NCBI GenBank assembly: GCA_964545715.1
Contig: CAZJHX010000006.1
Location: 1-64,000 of the forward strand
Direction of reading: 5' to 3'
Source: CAZJHX01 sp964545715
GTDB lineage: Bacteria; Myxococcota_A; UBA9042; GCA-2863065
Length of the DNA stretch: 64,000 bases
Shown here: positions 15,801-24,144 of the stretch, one piece after another
Layout: each line of letters starts with the position of its first letter
Numbering within the stretch: position 1 is the first letter of the stretch
Made by a program: the position numbers and the translations under genes
The notes under the pieces: generated by a model
The model's input: only the letters and a program-made list of their open reading frames with translations
Databases searched by the model: none
Told to the model about the DNA's origin: nothing

Positions 15801-17872
15801 CAGGCTACCTCCGCCTTCTCCAGCAACTCTTTGGCGATGGACTCGGGAACCGGGGCGTAGCGCGAGAACTCCATGGAGAACTCCGCTTTACCTTGGGTCG
15901 CCGAGCGCAACGTGGTGGCGTAACCGAACATCTCGGCCAACGGCACTTCGGCCTCCACGCGGCACATGCCCTCTTCTTCCTGGGTGCCGACGATGATACC
16001 GCGTCGCGACATCAGCGTAGACAGCATATTGCCGTTGTGCTCAGGCGGCCCTTCGACCGACACCTTCATAACCGGCTCCATTATCTGCGGCTTGGCGCGC
16101 CGGTAGGCCTCTCGCCAGGCGCCGCGGGCGGCCTCCTGGAAGGCCATCTCCGACGAGTCGACCGTGTGCGTCTTGCCGTCGTTCAGCAGGATCCGCACGT
16201 TGACGACCGGGTGCCCGATAAGCAGCCCCTTGGCCAGCATGGACTTGAAGCCCTTCTGGACCGAGCTGATGAACTGCTTGGGGATGGAGCCCCCGACAAT
16301 CTGGTCCTCAAACTCAAACTCGTCTTCAAGCGAGGGCTCGATGGCGCCCATGATGCGACCGAACTGACCGGAGCCACCCGTCTGCTTCTTGTGGGTGTAG
16401 TCGAAGTCGGCCCGCTTTGTGACCGTCTCCCGATACGCGACCTGCGGTGCGGACGTCTCGACCTCGGCGTTGTACTCGCGTCGCATGCGCTCCACGTAGA
16501 CGTCCAGGTGAAGCTCGCCCATGCCGCTGATGATCGTCTCGTTGGACTCGGGGTCCTGAGACACGCGGAAGGTCGGGTCCTCCTTGCGGAAGCGGTTCAG
16601 CGCCTTGGCCACGTTGGGCTCGGCCTTGCGATCCTTGGGCCGAATCGACAGCGAGATAACCGGGTCCGGCACATGCATCGACGTCATCGTCACGTTGAGC
16701 CCATCTGTGAACGTGTCGCCGCTGTGGCAGTCGATGCCGAACATCGCGACGATATCGCCCGAGGCGGCCACCGTGACCTCTTCGGCCTCATCGGAGTGCA
16801 TTCGAACCAGCCGCCCGATGCGATGCTTGCGGCCGCTGCGGGTGTTGATGATGGTGCCGTCACGCTTGAGCATGCCCTGGTACACGCGCAGATAAGTGAG
16901 CTGCCCGTATCGGCCATCCTCCAGCTTGAAAGCCAGCGCCACGGTGTTGTCGCTGTCCTTTCCGCTCAGCGTCACCGGCTGCTCGTCGTTGTCCAGGTCC
17001 AGCGCCTCGTTCTCCACCTCGGTGGGATTGGGCAGGTAGGCCACAACGGCGTCCAACAGCGGCTGCACACCCTTGTTTTTGTAGGCAGAGCCCAGCAGCA
17101 CCGGCGTGAGCTGCCGGGTCAGCGTGCCCTGACGGATGGCGTTGTGGACGAGCTCAGGTGAGATCTCCTGCTCTTCCAGCATCGCCTCGAGCAGCTCGTC
17201 GCAGAACATGCTGACGATATCGAGCAGCTCCTCACGGGCCGCGTCGGCGTCATCCTGCAGCTCGGCCGGGATGGGCCCCCGCGTGATGTTCTCGCCGTTC
17301 TCGCCGCCAAACAAGACGGCCTCCATGGTGATGAGGTCCACCACGCCCTCGTGCTTGTCCTCCAGGCCAATCGGCAGCTGCAGCAGCACCGGGTTGTGCC
17401 CCAGCTGCTCGCGAAGCTGATTCTTCACTTTCACAGGGTTGGCGCCCGTGCGGTCGCACTTGTTGACGAAGGCGATGCGCGGCACGTTGTACCGCTTCAT
17501 CTGGCGGTCGACGGTCAGCGACTGGCTCTGCACGCCGGCCACCGAGCAGAGCACCAGCACAGCACCGTCGAGCACGCGCAGGGAGCGCTCCACCTCGATG
17601 GTGAAGTCCACGTGCCCCGGGGTGTCGATGATGTTGATGTGGTGGTCGAGCCACTCGCAGTGGGTGGCGGCGCTGGCGATGGTGATCCCTCGCTCGCGCT
17701 CCAGCTCCATGGAGTCCATCTTGGCGCCCACGCCGTCCTTTCCGCGGACGTCGTGAATCGCGTGGATGCGATCCGTATAGAAGAGAATACGTTCCGTCAG
17801 CGTCGTTTTGCCGCTGTCGATGTGAGCCGAGATGCCGATATTTCTCAGACAGTCGACGTTTACCGCGCTCAT
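15800..17872 (-). CDS. fusA: Elongation factor G, EFG1 (mitochondrial EF-G1-like) type
   Basis: 690 residues. This GTPase drives tRNA-mRNA translocation. G1 is AHIDSGKTTLTERI, G3 DTPGHVDF and G4 NKCDRTGA. Domain IV has HKKQTGGSGQFG, and domain V is typical. The switch I region reads RGKDGVGAKMDSMELERERG, the insertion seen in mitochondrial EF-G1 and spirochaete/planctomycete/deltaproteobacterial EFG1 rather than classical bacterial EF-G. It is not in a str operon (no rpsL, rpsG or tuf nearby). GGAGG lies 7 bases before the ATG. The downstream ATPase-SLOG gene overlaps its stop. Confidence 0.95.
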   Translation of the reverse strand: MSAVNVDCLRNIGISAHIDSGKTTLTERILFYTDRIHAIHDVRGKDGVGAKMDSMELERERGITIASAATHCEWLDHHINIIDTPGHVDFTIEVERSLRVLDGAVLVLCSVAGVQSQSLTVDRQMKRYNVPRIAFVNKCDRTGANPVKVKNQLREQLGHNPVLLQLPIGLEDKHEGVVDLITMEAVLFGGENGENITRGPIPAELQDDADAAREELLDIVSMFCDELLEAMLEEQEISPELVHNAIRQGTLTRQLTPVLLGSAYKNKGVQPLLDAVVAYLPNPTEVENEALDLDNDEQPVTLSGKDSDNTVALAFKLEDGRYGQLTYLRVYQGMLKRDGTIINTRSGRKHRIGRLVRMHSDEAEEVTVAASGDIVAMFGIDCHSGDTFTDGLNVTMTSMHVPDPVISLSIRPKDRKAEPNVAKALNRFRKEDPTFRVSQDPESNETIISGMGELHLDVYVERMRREYNAEVETSAPQVAYRETVTKRADFDYTHKKQTGGSGQFGRIMGAIEPSLEDEFEFEDQIVGGSIPKQFISSVQKGFKSMLAKGLLIGHPVVNVRILLNDGKTHTVDSSEMAFQEAARGAWREAYRRAKPQIMEPVMKVSVEGPPEHNGNMLSTLMSRRGIIVGTQEEEGMCRVEAEVPLAEMFGYATTLRSATQGKAEFSMEFSRYAPVPESIAKELLEKAEVA

Positions 17873-17925
17873 GACAAACCCTCCGTGGGAGTCCTGGCCT
17901 CATGCCCAATGGACACGCGCGGCGG

Positions 17926-17954
17926 CTTTTACGCAATTTTCTTTAGAAGGTCAA
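17926..17954 (-). promoter_or_regulatory. fusA promoter
   Basis: On the minus strand: TTGACC at 17954-17949, a 17-base spacer, and TAAAAG at 17931-17926. The start would be near 17919, giving a leader of about 46 bases with GGAGG before the ATG. It lies just after the stop of the zinc-ribbon gene. Confidence 0.55.
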
Positions 17955-17959
17955 AGCAA

Positions 17960-18334
17960 TTACCGTCCGAGAATGTACCGGCAGTCCTTCATGCACTGCT
18001 TCAGGAACGGCTCGCGGTCGCCCGTGCTGTCGTTTGGAGCCTGTCTCTCGCACACCGTCGTGCAGGACTCGCCTTCGGCATAAGCCGGCGCGTCATCAAA
18101 GAGCAGGACCGTCCCGATCACCGCGATGACCAGCGCCGCCAGGGCCGCGATCCGCCACCCCTTGCCCCCGGACATGCGCACATCGGCCAGGCTCATTCTC
18201 TTTTTGGCGGTCTTCGTGACGACGGGCGCCCGCTTCATCGGCACGAGTGAGCCACAGCGAAAACACTTGGTGACGCGATCGGGCTGCGCGGGTGAGCCGC
18301 ATCGGGCGCAGGCATGGGCGTGTTGGTCGCTCAT
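17960..18334 (-). CDS. Zinc-ribbon, single-pass membrane protein with twin CX3C tail
   Basis: 124 residues. The N-terminal CARCG and CFRCG pairs form a zinc ribbon (residues 9-27). A basic stretch is followed by one membrane helix, IAALAALVIAVIGTVLLF (about 62-79), placing the ribbon inside the cell. The outer tail carries CTTVC and CMKDC separated by 18 residues, a twin CX3C pattern that suggests two disulphides. No family recognised. It lies upstream of fusA and downstream of the pilin gene on the same strand. Confidence 0.7.
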   Translation of the reverse strand: MSDQHAHACARCGSPAQPDRVTKCFRCGSLVPMKRAPVVTKTAKKRMSLADVRMSGGKGWRIAALAALVIAVIGTVLLFDDAPAYAEGESCTTVCERQAPNDSTGDREPFLKQCMKDCRYILGR

Positions 18335-18341
18335 GGCCTAC

Positions 18342-18926
18342 TTACTCCGTGGGAGCGTTGACAAAGAACGCCGACGATCCCTCCAGCTTGCAGTGGTTGG
18401 TGGACTCCTCACGGGTGAGCTTTCCGGCGCGCACAAACGTAGAGATGGTACTGTCGCAGTCCAGATCCGCGTGGGCGCGCGCGTAGATGGACGCGCTGCT
18501 CCCGGCGACCCCCAGCTGGTCCTCAAACGCATAACCAAAGTAGTGCTGGTCACGCATCTCGAAGTTCAGCGCGGCCCAGCCGGCGTTGTTCCACAGCGCG
18601 GGGGTCACGTCACAGCGGTCGTCCTTGTCGGCATCCAGCGTCCCACCGCAGCAGCGCTGATTCGTGATGTCCGGCGTGAGGTCGACCATGCCGATCCCGG
18701 GGCAGCCCAGGTAGACCCCGGACCCCTCGGCCACCTTGGGCGTCGAGTAGTAGACCGCGGCCGACTTGTACATCTTGTCGATCTGGTCGATGGCCTCGGA
18801 GGTCTTGGCGCGCCGCATGTACTTGATGTAGGCAGGCACGGCGACGACGGCGAGCACACTGAGGATGGCCACCACGATCATCAGCTCGATGAGGGTGAAA
18901 CCAGAAGGGGCTGAGTCTTTTCGCAT
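18342..18926 (-). CDS. Type IV pilin-like protein
   Basis: 194 residues. The short leader ends at SGFTLIELMIVVAILSVLAV, with Gly-Phe processing and the essential Glu5. The helix continues AVPAYIKYMRRAKTSEAI, and the globular part has CCGGTLDADKDDRCDV plus other Cys likely to form disulphides. It is a clear paralogue of the broken gene at 7977-8552 (opposite strand, about 10 kb away), sharing the KYMRRAKT, QRCCGG-LD-DKDDRCDV and ALNF-M-DQHY-GY blocks. No pilus assembly genes are nearby. It could be a major pilin or a pseudopilin. Confidence 0.88.
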   Translation of the reverse strand: MRKDSAPSGFTLIELMIVVAILSVLAVVAVPAYIKYMRRAKTSEAIDQIDKMYKSAAVYYSTPKVAEGSGVYLGCPGIGMVDLTPDITNQRCCGGTLDADKDDRCDVTPALWNNAGWAALNFEMRDQHYFGYAFEDQLGVAGSSASIYARAHADLDCDSTISTFVRAGKLTREESTNHCKLEGSSAFFVNAPTE

Positions 18927-18978
18927 GCTTGGAACATCGGCATGCGGACGCTCGAGCTTCAGTAAAAAACCGGCGCGC

Positions 18979-20265
18979 TCAGCCGTTCAACAGCACACGG
19001 GTCATCACGCGCGTCATCATGTCCACGTCGTGTGCCCCCGCGCACTCCCGAATGGAGTGCATCGACAGCATCGCGGAGCCGACATCCACGCCCTGAATCG
19101 CCAGCTGCGCGGCGCTGATCGGGCCGATGGTGCTGCCGCACGCGAGGTCGGACCGATTGATGAACTCCTGGTAGGGCACGTCCTCCTGCCGGCAGGCAGC
19201 CCGGAAGCGCGCGGCGGTGTCCGCATCGGTGCTGTACCGCATGTTCACGTTGGTCTTGATGACGGGCCCGCCGTTCAGCATCGGGCGGTGGCGCTTGTCG
19301 TGCTTGTCGGCGTAGTTGGGGTGCACGCCGTGAGCCATGTCGGCTGAGACCATCCAGCTGTTGGCGGCGGCGCGCTCGATGCCACCGGCAGCGGCGATCG
19401 TGTGGTCGCGCTCCAACCGAACCAGCACGTTTCGCAGCATGGTGCTCGCCGCGCCACGGTCGGACCCGGAGCCGACCTCCTCGTGGTCAAACAAGGCGAC
19501 GACGCTCGTGTGTGCTGTCTTGCCCTCCGCGGCGATAATCGCCTCCAGCGCCGAATAGCAGCTGCCCTGGTTGTCCAGACGCGGCGCAAAGACGAAGTCC
19601 CCGTTTACGCCGCCAAGCGCCGGCGGCACCACGTCGTGCAGCCCCAGGTCCCAGCCGACAAGGTCCGCAGGATCGCAGCCGACCTCGTCGGCCAGCAGCT
19701 TGGCCAGCAGCCCGGGCTCACTCAGCTCGCCCGCGCATGCGACCATCGGCGGGAGGTGCTTTTGCTTGTTCAGCTTCAGCCCGTCGTCGTTGACCTTGCG
19801 GTTCAGGTGAATCGCCAGGTTGGACACGCGCGCGATCGGGCGATCGATGCGCACCAGACGCAGAGACGCGCTGTCCCCATCGCGTACGGACACGCGCCCG
19901 GACAGGCCCAGGTCGCGGTCGGCCCACGTGGCCAGCAGCACCCCGCCGTACGGCTCGATACCCCACTGCGCGTAGCCCTCGCTGACGTACTCCGCGTTGG
20001 GCTTCAAGCGCAGGTTGGGCGAGTCCGTGTGCGCGCCGAGCAACCGAAACCCTGTCACTGCGGGCGCATCCTGTCCGGCGCGCCAGGCGATCAGGGTCCC
20101 CGCGCGGGCGACATAGCCGGCGTGGCCTGGGTGGATGTTGACCGGCTCAGAGCCCTCATCGACGGCGGAGAAGCCGGCCGCTTCGAGGCGACGGACGGAC
20201 TCAGCTACACAATGAAAAGGGGATGGGCCGGCGGCGATGTAATCGAGGAGATCCTGGGCGGACAT
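18979..20265 (-). CDS. M18 family aminopeptidase (aspartyl aminopeptidase type)
   Basis: 428 residues, usual for the family. It removes N-terminal residues, typically acidic, using two zinc ions. Metal-site motifs are LLGAHTDSPNLRLKP, FDHEEVGSGSDRGA and MAHGVHPNY, with the usual final SMHSIRECAGAHDVDMM. It starts PSPFHCVAESVRRLEAAGF. Cytosolic with no signal. It begins 6 bases after the upstream lipoprotein, so the two may share a transcript though the functions are unrelated. Confidence 0.92.
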   Translation of the reverse strand: MSAQDLLDYIAAGPSPFHCVAESVRRLEAAGFSAVDEGSEPVNIHPGHAGYVARAGTLIAWRAGQDAPAVTGFRLLGAHTDSPNLRLKPNAEYVSEGYAQWGIEPYGGVLLATWADRDLGLSGRVSVRDGDSASLRLVRIDRPIARVSNLAIHLNRKVNDDGLKLNKQKHLPPMVACAGELSEPGLLAKLLADEVGCDPADLVGWDLGLHDVVPPALGGVNGDFVFAPRLDNQGSCYSALEAIIAAEGKTAHTSVVALFDHEEVGSGSDRGAASTMLRNVLVRLERDHTIAAAGGIERAAANSWMVSADMAHGVHPNYADKHDKRHRPMLNGGPVIKTNVNMRYSTDADTAARFRAACRQEDVPYQEFINRSDLACGSTIGPISAAQLAIQGVDVGSAMLSMHSIRECAGAHDVDMMTRVMTRVLLNG

Positions 20266-20271
20266 AGGGTC

Positions 20272-21399
20272 CTAGTAACAAGTTTTGACCTCGATGTCGT
20301 CGATGTAGATGCCCTCGCCGTCGTTGAAGTTGGCGTCGATCGAGTTGAAGTGGAAGCGCACGTTGATCTGCTGGCCCACAAACGCGCTCAGGTCGACCGA
20401 GATTGGGACCCACTCGTTGTAGGTTGCGATGTCGCACTTATCCAGGACGACGATGCCGTGCAGCTTGGGCGTGTCGATGACGACGCGGAAGATGTCGAAC
20501 GAGAAGCTGTCGCCCTCGCAGTCTTCCACATCCAGCCACAGCTGAAAGTCCAGGCTGGCCGTCGAGGCGTCCTTGGTCAGCTTGAAAGTAGGTGACGCGA
20601 TGTCGGCCAGCGTCTTGATATGTAGCTCTTCGTTGGATTGGGGGTGGTTCAGGTAGCTGCCCGACACGGTGTCGCCCATGTACAGCGCGCTGGGCGGCGA
20701 CACGGAGCGGCCGGTCCACAGCTGCCAGGAGACCGCCTCTTTTTCGTCGACCTGCGTCCAGTCAGCCAGGTCCGAGGCGTCGGTGAAGTCGTTGGCAAAC
20801 GCTGTCTCGCAGCAGCCCGGGATCGACTCGTTGACGCACTTGGCGCCCTTCTGTGTGGACACACAGATGTCGGCGGTGCAGGCGTTGTCGTCGTTGCAGG
20901 CCTCGTCGCCCGTGCAGCAGTTGGCCAGCAGGTCGACAGCACACAGGTTCTCCTGGCAGATGCCCGGCGAGCACTGCCCGCTGTCGGGACACTGCGAGTC
21001 CTTGGTGCAACAGCCGAGCTTGACCTCGTGTTTGCAGGCGTTGGTCTTGGACGAGCAGATGTCCTTGGTGCAGTAATCCCCGTCGTCGCAGTCCTGCGGG
21101 CCGGAGCACTTGTCGGCGGGATCGTCCGGCGTACCCGTGGGGTCGTCCGGATCGCCGGGATCGGTGACCGGATCAGGTGTCGGTCCCGGCTCGACGGGAT
21201 CTTTGTCATCCGGATCCGCGACGGGATCCGGCGTAGTCGGCTCTTTTATCTGCGGGTCAGCGGGCTCATCGGGCTCCACCCAGGTCGGCACCTGGCCGAT
21301 GCTCTTGGAAACCACCAGCGCCGGGCTGTTGGTGTCGTCGTCGGTGCAGCTTGCCGCGAGAAAAAAGAGCGCGCTCAAAACAATACGTCGAAGAAGCAA
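20272..21399 (-). CDS. Cys-rich lipoprotein with C-terminal jelly-roll-like domain
   Basis: 375 residues from a TTG start with GGAGG 5 bases upstream. The signal LLRRIVLSALFFLAASC ends in a lipobox. A Pro/Asp-rich linker (DPVADPDDKDPVEPGPTPDP) leads to three or more Cys modules of the CDDGDYCTKDIC, CCTKDSQC and CNDDNACTADIC kind, common in myxobacterial surface proteins. The last 160 residues look like a beta-sandwich (LDFQLWLDVEDCEGDSFSFD, then GEGIYIDDIEVKTC) as in MAM or carbohydrate-binding domains. The start at 21399 avoids a long upstream extension that is antisense to the phosphatase gene. Confidence 0.8.
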   Translation of the reverse strand: MLLRRIVLSALFFLAASCTDDDTNSPALVVSKSIGQVPTWVEPDEPADPQIKEPTTPDPVADPDDKDPVEPGPTPDPVTDPGDPDDPTGTPDDPADKCSGPQDCDDGDYCTKDICSSKTNACKHEVKLGCCTKDSQCPDSGQCSPGICQENLCAVDLLANCCTGDEACNDDNACTADICVSTQKGAKCVNESIPGCCETAFANDFTDASDLADWTQVDEKEAVSWQLWTGRSVSPPSALYMGDTVSGSYLNHPQSNEELHIKTLADIASPTFKLTKDASTASLDFQLWLDVEDCEGDSFSFDIFRVVIDTPKLHGIVVLDKCDIATYNEWVPISVDLSAFVGQQINVRFHFNSIDANFNDGEGIYIDDIEVKTCY

Positions 21400-21603
21400 T
21401 CCAGCCTCCGTAAGCGGATCTCTGCCCACCTGGCGCCTGCCGCCGGTGGGGTCAGTCGACCCTCCACAAAGGTCTTTCGGTCCTTTTGCGGTGGGACAAA
21501 AGCGAACAGTTCCTCTGAAATTCGATACACGCACCGGCCATGGCATGGGTTGTGCTTTGTCATCCACCCACCAGACGACCCCGGTAATCGAGGAAACACG
21601 ACC

Positions 21604-22467
21604 ATGAGCAAGCTCCAATTCAGCGGCCGAACCGACATCGGAATGCGGCGCGATCACAACGAAGACACCTTCGGCGCGATCCCGCACAACAATCTCTTTG
21701 TGGTCGCGGACGGGCTGGGCGGATACGCCGCGGGCGAGGTCGCCTCCAAGATCGCCGTGGATACGGTCGCCGACTTTTACGAGGACATGCGCGAAGACTC
21801 GGACATGACGTGGCCCTCTGACGGCGACGACGACCTCAGCTTTGAGGAGAACGTCTTCGTCAACGCCGTGCTGTCGGCCAACCAGCGCATCTTCCACGTC
21901 GCACAGAAGTACGCCGCGTTTCAGGGCATGAGCACCACGTTTGTGGGCGCCCACTTCGAGGGCAAGCGCGTCTACATCGCCCATGTCGGCGACTCCCGCT
22001 GCTACCGGGTGCGGGACGGAAAGCTGGAGCAGCTGACCGAAGACCACTCCCTGCTGAACGCCTTCATCAAACTGAACGACATGGACGCCGAAGCCATCGA
22101 GCGCTTCCCCTACAAAAACGTGATCCTGCGCGCCATCGGCAACCGCGCAGAGGTCGAGGTCGAGGTGGCCGCGTACGACTGGCAGCCGGGCGACCTGTAC
22201 CTGCTGTGCACCGACGGGCTGTCGGGCGAGGTGAAGGACGCTGAGATCTCAGAGCTGGTCGAGAAGTACGGCGCGCACCTGGACCTGCTCACCGCCGGTA
22301 TGATCAAGGCAGCCAACGACAACGGCGGCAGCGACAACGTCACCGTGCTGGCCGTGCGCGTGCCCCACGACATCTCGGGCGTCATCACGCGCGGCGAGAG
22401 CAAGCAGCGCGTGGTCGAGAGCGACTCCAGCTACCACAAGGCCCAGCCGATCTCGATCGCGATGTAA
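21604..22467 (+). CDS. PP2C-family Ser/Thr protein phosphatase
   Basis: 287 residues. Metal-binding and catalytic motifs are all present: RTDIGMRRDHNEDTFG (Arg and first Asp), VVADGLGGYAAGE, MSTTFVGAHF, IAHVGDSRCYRVRDG, LLCTDGLSGEV and NDNGGSDNVTVLAV. It removes phosphate from Ser/Thr proteins and usually opposes a Hanks-type kinase; no catalytically intact kinase is in the window. ATG at 21604 is preceded by GAGGAAA. The C-terminus has a 35-residue polar tail. It diverges from the Cys-rich lipoprotein. Confidence 0.93.
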   Translation: MSKLQFSGRTDIGMRRDHNEDTFGAIPHNNLFVVADGLGGYAAGEVASKIAVDTVADFYEDMREDSDMTWPSDGDDDLSFEENVFVNAVLSANQRIFHVAQKYAAFQGMSTTFVGAHFEGKRVYIAHVGDSRCYRVRDGKLEQLTEDHSLLNAFIKLNDMDAEAIERFPYKNVILRAIGNRAEVEVEVAAYDWQPGDLYLLCTDGLSGEVKDAEISELVEKYGAHLDLLTAGMIKAANDNGGSDNVTVLAVRVPHDISGVITRGESKQRVVESDSSYHKAQPISIAM

Positions 22468-22468
22468 G

Positions 22469-23182
22469 TCAGCTTCGCTCGATAACCAGGACGAGGAAGC
22501 CGGCAAAGCGCCTGAGCGGACTCGCCGACAGCGCATCCTCCAGCGCAGTCCACGCCTTTCCCAGCACCGGAACCCGAAAGACCTGCGGCATCACCGTCGC
22601 CACGCGCAGCCCCTCAATGCCCACAAGTGACGCGTTGTCAGGCAGCAGGCGCTGCAGGTCTGACAATGCGTCAAAGCGAGTGAACACATCGCCCTCGGTG
22701 GTACCGGGGCCGACCTTGCCGTCCGGGCGCAGCCGCCGAATCAGATAGCGCAGGCTGCTGCGATTGTAGAACTCGAGCACCAGCCGGCCGCCGGGCCGGG
22801 TCACGCGCACCATCTCGGCGACGGCGCGCGCGATATCGGGCACATGCGCCAGCACTTTGAACGAGTAGACCAGGTCGAACACCGCGTCATCGAACGGCAG
22901 CGAGTCCGCCGAAGCCTCCACCACCGTCAAGGAGCGATCCGCCGCAGCCCGCAGCATGCCGTGACTGAGATCCAGGCCGACCGCCTGGCTTGCCACCGGG
23001 GCTGTCTCTTTGAGCAGCAGGCCCGTGCCGCAGCCGACCTCCAGCACGCGCTGATCCCGGGCGCGCTCCTTGACCATGGCCACGCTGCGCTGGTCCAACC
23101 ACAGGTGGTAGCCATGGTGACGCTCCGCCTCGTAGATGTCGGCGAAGGTGTCGTAATAGTCTCGGCTCTGTTCGCGGCTCAC
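22469..23182 (-). CDS. Class I SAM-dependent methyltransferase (UbiE/Methyltransf_11 type)
   Basis: 237 residues. Motif I is VLEVGCGTGLLL, the acidic loop is AVGLDLSHGML, then SADSLPFDDAVFDLVYS and the post-motif RPGGRLVLEFYN. The N-terminus YYDTFADIYEAERHHGYH is typical of the group. Its start overlaps the glycosyltransferase stop by 4 bases, so it probably modifies a lipid or sugar acceptor made by the same unit. Substrate unknown. Confidence 0.8.
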   Translation of the reverse strand: MSREQSRDYYDTFADIYEAERHHGYHLWLDQRSVAMVKERARDQRVLEVGCGTGLLLKETAPVASQAVGLDLSHGMLRAAADRSLTVVEASADSLPFDDAVFDLVYSFKVLAHVPDIARAVAEMVRVTRPGGRLVLEFYNRSSLRYLIRRLRPDGKVGPGTTEGDVFTRFDALSDLQRLLPDNASLVGIEGLRVATVMPQVFRVPVLGKAWTALEDALSASPLRRFAGFLVLVIERS

Positions 23183-24144
23183 GTCAGGATCTCGTCGTAC
23201 AGGGCTTCGTAGTCCAACGCCATCTTTGTGGCGTCGTAGCGCTCGTGCAGACTGGCCGTCCTGCCGGCAGCCAGTGCGTCACAGAGCGCCTTGGACAGCG
23301 CCTCGACATCGCCCGGCGGCGTGCTCGTGACGCCGGGAGACCGCAGCTCGTTGATGGGCGCGATATCCGAGATCACCGCCGGCACGCCCGCCCTCAGCCC
23401 CTCCAGCAGCACCAGCGGCAGGTCGACCTTGGCCAGCAGGTCCGTGGCCGGCAGACATTGGACGTCTACGGCGGCATACACCCGCTCCATATTGGGCACC
23501 ACTCCAAGCCAGGTCGCCCGATCACCCAGACGCGCCGACAGCGCAGCGCGGCGCTCAGCAAAGCCCTGGCCCTTTGGACGACAAGCAAAGACCGCGTGCA
23601 CGCCGTCCAGCGCATCCAGCGCGTCGGCCAGCACATCCGCGCCGCCGCTGTCGACCAGGTCGCCGGCGAACAGTACGGAGGGTGCGTCCGGCAGCCCCAT
23701 GTCGCGACGCGCCACGGCCTTCTCGATCGGGTCGGCGTGCGGCGCGATCCCCGGCGGTATCACGCGCACATCCGGCGCTCCCGCCGCGCGCAGCTGCTCA
23801 GCGGTCGCCTCGGTCAGCGCCACGTGTGTGTCCGCAAACCAGGTCGTCACCTCGCCGCTAGGTCGCGAACACACGGTGTGCACCACCCGGCGCGGACGCA
23901 GCCGCAGCAGCGCCGCCAGCACCTGATTGGTGCGCGGGTTTGGGGCAAAAAAGAAGTGCGCCAACGGGACGCTGCGGGGACTGAGCAGGCGCGCGGCCGC
24001 CAGCATGCGCCAGGCCCGCTTGACCCCGGCGATCTGCTGAAAACGATAGCGCGTCGCGTGATGGCAGAGCTCTCGCGCCAGGACCTTGGAGCCGTCATGC
24101 CACGGCGGGTCCAGGGGCTTCGAGATCAGCAGAATCTCATCCAC
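23179..24144 (-). CDS. GT4-like glycosyltransferase
   Basis: 321 residues with a GT-B layout. The N-terminus LLISKPLDPPWHDGSKVLA is the acceptor-side start, with VIPPGIAPHADPIEKAVARR at the domain junction. The C-terminal donor domain has VLFAGDLVDSGGADVLADAL and the family-4-like PLVLLEGLRAGVPAVISDI (containing the EGLRAG variant of the usual EAMAxG). Donor and acceptor are unknown. It overlaps pheT by 8 bases and the methyltransferase by 4. Confidence 0.78.
   Translation of the reverse strand: MDEILLISKPLDPPWHDGSKVLARELCHHATRYRFQQIAGVKRAWRMLAAARLLSPRSVPLAHFFFAPNPRTNQVLAALLRLRPRRVVHTVCSRPSGEVTTWFADTHVALTEATAEQLRAAGAPDVRVIPPGIAPHADPIEKAVARRDMGLPDAPSVLFAGDLVDSGGADVLADALDALDGVHAVFACRPKGQGFAERRAALSARLGDRATWLGVVPNMERVYAAVDVQCLPATDLLAKVDLPLVLLEGLRAGVPAVISDIAPINELRSPGVTSTPPGDVEALSKALCDALAAGRTASLHERYDATKMALDYEALYDEILT

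Noticed and set aside
20638..21603. Long N-terminal extension of the PP2C phosphatase
   Set aside because: It is antisense to the Cys-rich lipoprotein and ends at a clear GAGGAAA plus ATG start at 21604.
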